A stretch of DNA of 15,522 nt from NCBI GenBank assembly GCA_016291475.1, contig JAEEXJ010000078.1:1-15522 (forward strand). Reading direction: 5' to 3'. The position numbers were made by a program, and so were the translations under genes. Under the pieces are notes generated by a model. It was not told the DNA's origin, made no database searches, and worked only from the letters and a program-made list of their open reading frames with translations. Positions 13,128 through 15,522 of this stretch are shown here, piece by piece. Each line of letters starts with the position of its first letter. Within the stretch, counting starts at the first letter, position 1. The DNA comes from Lachnospiraceae bacterium (lineage in GTDB: Bacteria > Bacillota_A > Clostridia > Lachnospirales > Lachnospiraceae).

Positions 13128-14564
13128 ATGGCTGAAATTTCTAAAAAACCCGTCGGGATTATGGAGACCGTCTTAAGAGATGCTCACCAGTCCCTTATCG
13201 CCACCAGAATGCCTACCGAGATCATGCTTCCCATTGTTGAGAAGATGGACAAGGTCGGATACCATGCAGTTGAGTGCTGGGGCGGCGCTACATTTGATGC
13301 ATCACTCAGATTCCTCAAGGAAGATCCCTGGGACAGACTCAGAAAGCTTCGTGACGGATTCAAGAACACCAAGCTTCAGATGCTCTTCAGAGGACAGAAC
13401 ATCCTCGGTTACAGACCTTATGCGGATGACGTTGTTGATGCTTTCGTAGAAAAGTCCATCGCAAACGGAATCGATATTATCAGAATCTTCGACTGCCTTA
13501 ACGACCTGAGAAACCTTCAGGAAGCAGTTAACGCTACCAATGAGATCAAAAAGAGAGAGGGCAGAGGACATGCTCAGATTGCTCTTTCCTACACACTCGG
13601 TGATGCCTATACTCTTGAGTACTGGGCAGATATGGCTAAGAAGATCGAAGAGATGGGTGCAGATTCCATCTGTATCAAGGATATGGCAGGACTTCTCCTT
13701 CCTTATAAGGCTGCAGAGCTTATTAAGGCTATGAAGGAGCAGACCAAGCTTCCCATTCAGCTTCACACTCACTACACCTCAGGTGTTGCAAGTATGACTT
13801 ACCTCAAGGCTGTTGAAGCAGGTGTTGATGTTATCGACTGTGCAATATCACCTTTCGCACTCGGAACATCACAGCCTGCTACCGAAGTTATGGTAGAGAC
13901 CTTCAAGGGAACTCCCTATGACACCGGTTATGACCAGAATCTCCTTGCTGAGATTGCTGATTACTTTGCACCCTACAGAGACGAGTGCATTAAGAGCGGC
14001 CTCATGAACACCAAGGTTCTCGGTGTTAACATCAAGACCCTTCTTTATCAGGTTCCCGGCGGAATGCTTTCCAACATGGTTAGCCAGCTCAAGGAACAGA
14101 AGGCTGAAAATCGTTACAGAGACGTTCTCGAAGAGATTCCCCGCGTACGTAAGGACTGCGGTGAGCCTCCTCTTGTTACACCTTCATCTCAGATCGTCGG
14201 AACCCAGGCTATCTTCAACGTCCTTATGGGCGAGCGCTACAAGATGGCTACCGGTGAGTTCAAGGATCTCCTTCGCGGAAACTACGGCCAGACCGTTAAG
14301 CCCATGAATCAGGAAGTCATTGATAAGGTTATCCCCGGCGAGAAGCGTTCCACTGCAAGAAGTGCAGAGGCTACAGGACATACCGAGCCCGAACTTGCAA
14401 CTCTCGAAGCAGAGATGAAAGAGTGGAAGAAGCAGGATGAGGACGTGCTTTCATACGCACTGTTCCCTCAGGTTGCTACCGACTTCTTCAAATATCGTCA
14501 GGCTCAGGAAACCGGTGTTGATGTAAAAATCGCAGACAAGGATAACAAAGCTTATCCTGTTTAA
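13128..14564 (+). CDS. Pyruvate/oxaloacetate carboxyltransferase subunit (5S/OadA-like, no biotin domain)
   Basis: The 478-residue protein is a TIM-barrel carboxyltransferase that exchanges CO2 between oxaloacetate/pyruvate and carboxybiotin. Metal and catalytic residues are visible: ETVLRDAHQSL with Asp18, the carbamylated lysine site CIKDMAG (Lys184), and HTH (His213, His215) in QLHTHYTSG. The substrate-side motifs FRGQNILGYRPYADDVV and RIFDCLNDLRN are intact. OadA proteins of about 590-600 residues end in a biotinyl domain. Here the chain stops after the conserved carboxylase region (KDLLRGNYGQTVKPMN at 379-394, then about 80 residues) with no MKM motif, so it must use a separate carrier, as the 5S subunit of propionibacterial transcarboxylase does. 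It is the last gene of the operon and is followed by a strong terminator. Confidence 0.93.
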   Translation: MAEISKKPVGIMETVLRDAHQSLIATRMPTEIMLPIVEKMDKVGYHAVECWGGATFDASLRFLKEDPWDRLRKLRDGFKNTKLQMLFRGQNILGYRPYADDVVDAFVEKSIANGIDIIRIFDCLNDLRNLQEAVNATNEIKKREGRGHAQIALSYTLGDAYTLEYWADMAKKIEEMGADSICIKDMAGLLLPYKAAELIKAMKEQTKLPIQLHTHYTSGVASMTYLKAVEAGVDVIDCAISPFALGTSQPATEVMVETFKGTPYDTGYDQNLLAEIADYFAPYRDECIKSGLMNTKVLGVNIKTLLYQVPGGMLSNMVSQLKEQKAENRYRDVLEEIPRVRKDCGEPPLVTPSSQIVGTQAIFNVLMGERYKMATGEFKDLLRGNYGQTVKPMNQEVIDKVIPGEKRSTARSAEATGHTEPELATLEAEMKEWKKQDEDVLSYALFPQVATDFFKYRQAQETGVDVKIADKDNKAYPV

Positions 14565-14583
14565 TGACCGGATTTGATCTTTA

Positions 14584-14616
14584 CCCCGGGCTAAACTAAG
14601 CCCGGGGTTTTATTTT
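14584..14616 (+). terminator. Rho-independent terminator of the decarboxylase operon
   Basis: CCCCGGGCT (14584-14592) pairs perfectly with AGCCCGGGG (14599-14607) around a six-base loop, followed by TTTTATTTT. It lies 19 bases after the last stop codon and ends the five-gene operon. Confidence 0.95.
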
Positions 14617-14617
14617 G

Positions 14618-14646
14618 TCACAATATGTTTGAAAAACATTGCGTGA
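14618..14646. promoter_or_regulatory. Imperfect dyad upstream of the tetR promoter, candidate operator
   Basis: TCACAATATGTTT (14618-14630) and AAACATTGCGTGA (14634-14646) are inverted repeats matching at 10 of 13 positions, with a perfect inner ATGTTT-GAA-AAACAT. The dyad ends four bases before the -35 hexamer at 14651. It also sits at the tail of the preceding terminator, so some of it may be incidental. Confidence 0.4.
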
Positions 14647-14650
14647 AACC

Positions 14651-14678
14651 TTGACTTATAAGCCCCTTATGGTAAAAT
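14651..14678 (+). promoter_or_regulatory. Promoter of the TetR-type regulator gene
   Basis: TTGACT (14651-14656) and TAAAAT (14673-14678) are separated by 16 bases, with initiation expected near 14685. An imperfect dyad TCGTCAC/GTGGCGA (14684-14690 and 14698-14704) begins at the start point and could be an operator or a 5' hairpin. Confidence 0.65.
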
Positions 14679-14748
14679 AACAATCGTCACTTTTCTTGTG
14701 GCGACACTTCAAGATAATCTGTTAATCAATAGTTAGGAAAGAATCTAC

Positions 14749-15297
14749 ATGGCACGTAAAGAAAGTATAACCATCGACCGGATCCTCTCAGTAGCATTTG
14801 AAATGACCAGAGAGCTCGGTGCAGACTCCATCACCGCGCGTCACGTTGCAGAAAAAGCAGGATGTTCCACACAGCCCATCTTCAGGGTTTACAAGAATAT
14901 GTCGGAACTCCAGACTGCAGTCTATGAAAAGTCCGTACAGTTCTTCAGAGATTATTATGCGGCATTCGATCGCGTAGGTAAGGTTCCTTTCACCAATCTG
15001 GGAATGGCTTATATCGCCTTTGCGAGAAAAGAGAAAAATCTTTTCAGACTTCTTTTTGTTGATGCAAAGCCCGGCAGGATTTCAATGTATGAACTCTTAA
15101 ACGGTTCCGAAGGAAATGTTGTTGCTGAGATAAACATGGCCAAAGAAATGGGATGCAGCGACCCCGGCAGCATGTTCATGAAGATGTGGATCTTCATCCA
15201 CGGTGCGGCATGTATGACTCTTTCAGGTGATTATGATCTTACCGATGAAGAGACGATGTCTCTTCTCGAGAAAGCATATAATTCATTCTTAGTATAA
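14749..15297 (+). CDS. TetR/AcrR-family transcriptional regulator
   Basis: The 182-residue protein has a typical N-terminal TetR helix-turn-helix (about 7-55: ITIDRILSVAFEMTRELG, then SITARHVAEKAGCSTQPIFR with VYKN following). The alpha-helical ligand domain contains FARKEKNLFRLLF and WIFIHGAACM, a pattern common in Firmicute TetR proteins. It should act as a cytoplasmic, ligand-released repressor; neither ligand nor targets can be read from sequence. AGGAAAG (14735-14741) precedes the ATG. The gene lies after the operon terminator with its own promoter, reading in the same direction, so control of the upstream operon is possible but not shown. Dyads around its promoter fit self-repression. 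No transporter, the usual partner of many TetR genes, is adjacent within the window. Confidence 0.9.
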   Translation: MARKESITIDRILSVAFEMTRELGADSITARHVAEKAGCSTQPIFRVYKNMSELQTAVYEKSVQFFRDYYAAFDRVGKVPFTNLGMAYIAFARKEKNLFRLLFVDAKPGRISMYELLNGSEGNVVAEINMAKEMGCSDPGSMFMKMWIFIHGAACMTLSGDYDLTDEETMSLLEKAYNSFLV

Positions 15298-15301
15298 TCA
15301 T

Positions 15302-15370
15302 GTGACAGTGGGGACGCTTCATTTTTGTCATCGAAATTTGATGACAGAAATGAAGCGTCCCCACTGTCAC
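15302..15370. repeat. REP-like palindrome, copy C
   Basis: A 31-base arm (15302-15332, starting GTGACAGTGGGGACG) pairs with 15340-15370 with a single G-U position and a seven-base loop. It fills almost the whole gap between the tetR-type stop and the next gene's ribosome binding site. No T-run follows, though it could still act as a transcript end. It shares the ACAGTGGGGACG core with the other two palindromes in the window. Confidence 0.9.
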
Positions 15371-15388
15371 CCAAAAGGAATAATATAC

Positions 15389-15522
15389 ATGGAATTAAAA
15401 GGTGATGTGCTCATCAGGATCAAAGACATGATTCCCCGCATGAGTAAGAGCCAGAAGAAAATTTCATTTTATATACAGAACGAGTATGAGACAGCAGTGT
15501 TTATGACTGCTGCTGAACTGGG
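15389..15522 (+). CDS. RpiR/MurR-family transcriptional regulator, N-terminal part
   Basis: The first 44 codons (MELKGDVLIRIKDMIPRMSK, then SQKKISFYIQNEYETAVFMT and AAELG) are cut by the right edge. They match the N-terminal helix-turn-helix of RpiR-type regulators, which carry an xLSxxQKKIAxYI pattern and usually a C-terminal SIS sugar-phosphate-binding domain. Such proteins commonly control sugar or amino-sugar catabolism. The start at 15389 has AAAGGAA (15374-15380) about eight bases upstream. A large palindrome ends three bases before that ribosome binding site, so no promoter is visible between the palindrome and the gene. Confidence 0.75.
   Translation, partial: MELKGDVLIRIKDMIPRMSKSQKKISFYIQNEYETAVFMTAAEL

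Overview
The window looks like a chromosomal stretch from an anaerobic, low-to-mid GC Firmicute, most likely a Lachnospiraceae (Butyrivibrio/Pseudobutyrivibrio/Roseburia-like) bacterium. This rests on the dimeric GlyQS-type glycyl-tRNA synthetase, strong AGGAGG ribosome binding sites, sigma-A-like TTGACt/TATAAT promoters, the scpA-scpB pair, bS21, and a biotin-dependent sodium-pump decarboxylase cluster of the type found in fermentative clostridia. The species assignment is inference. All real genes lie on the + strand.

Layout. 1-555: the 3' end of an unrecognised acidic protein, cut by the window edge. 735-2132: glyQS with its own promoter. 2133-2652: a 520-bp non-coding gap holding a hairpin and an ordered array of twelve alternating GCATC/GATGC half-sites with 62-bp periodicity. 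2653-6480: alaS followed by an unrecognised four-helix membrane protein with a Cys cluster. 6488-6815: a compact rpsU unit (promoter, 58-aa bS21 gene, strong terminator). 6838-9122: a membrane-anchored metallophosphoesterase, then scpA and scpB, whose promoter lies in the 3' end of the phosphoesterase gene. 9232-14616: a five-gene operon with promoter and terminator. 14618-15297: a TetR-type regulator with dyads at its promoter. 15389-15522: the start of an RpiR/MurR-type regulator, cut by the right edge.

The operon is the main biology. It encodes a CoA-type carboxyltransferase (12S/MmdA-like), an OadG-like anchor fused to an extracellular lipoprotein domain, a free biotin carrier protein, the sodium-translocating decarboxylase beta subunit (OadB/MmdB), and a pyruvate/oxaloacetate-type carboxyltransferase (5S/OadA-like) with no biotin domain of its own. 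One biotin carrier therefore appears to be shared by two carboxyltransferases and one membrane decarboxylase, with no biotin carboxylase in the window. I infer a membrane-bound, sodium-coupled transcarboxylase or a dual-input decarboxylase linking oxaloacetate/pyruvate and an acyl-CoA pool to the sodium gradient.

Three intergenic palindromes (567-649, 9125-9170, 15302-15370) share the core ACAG-Y-G(G)GGACG and look like a dispersed REP-like family.
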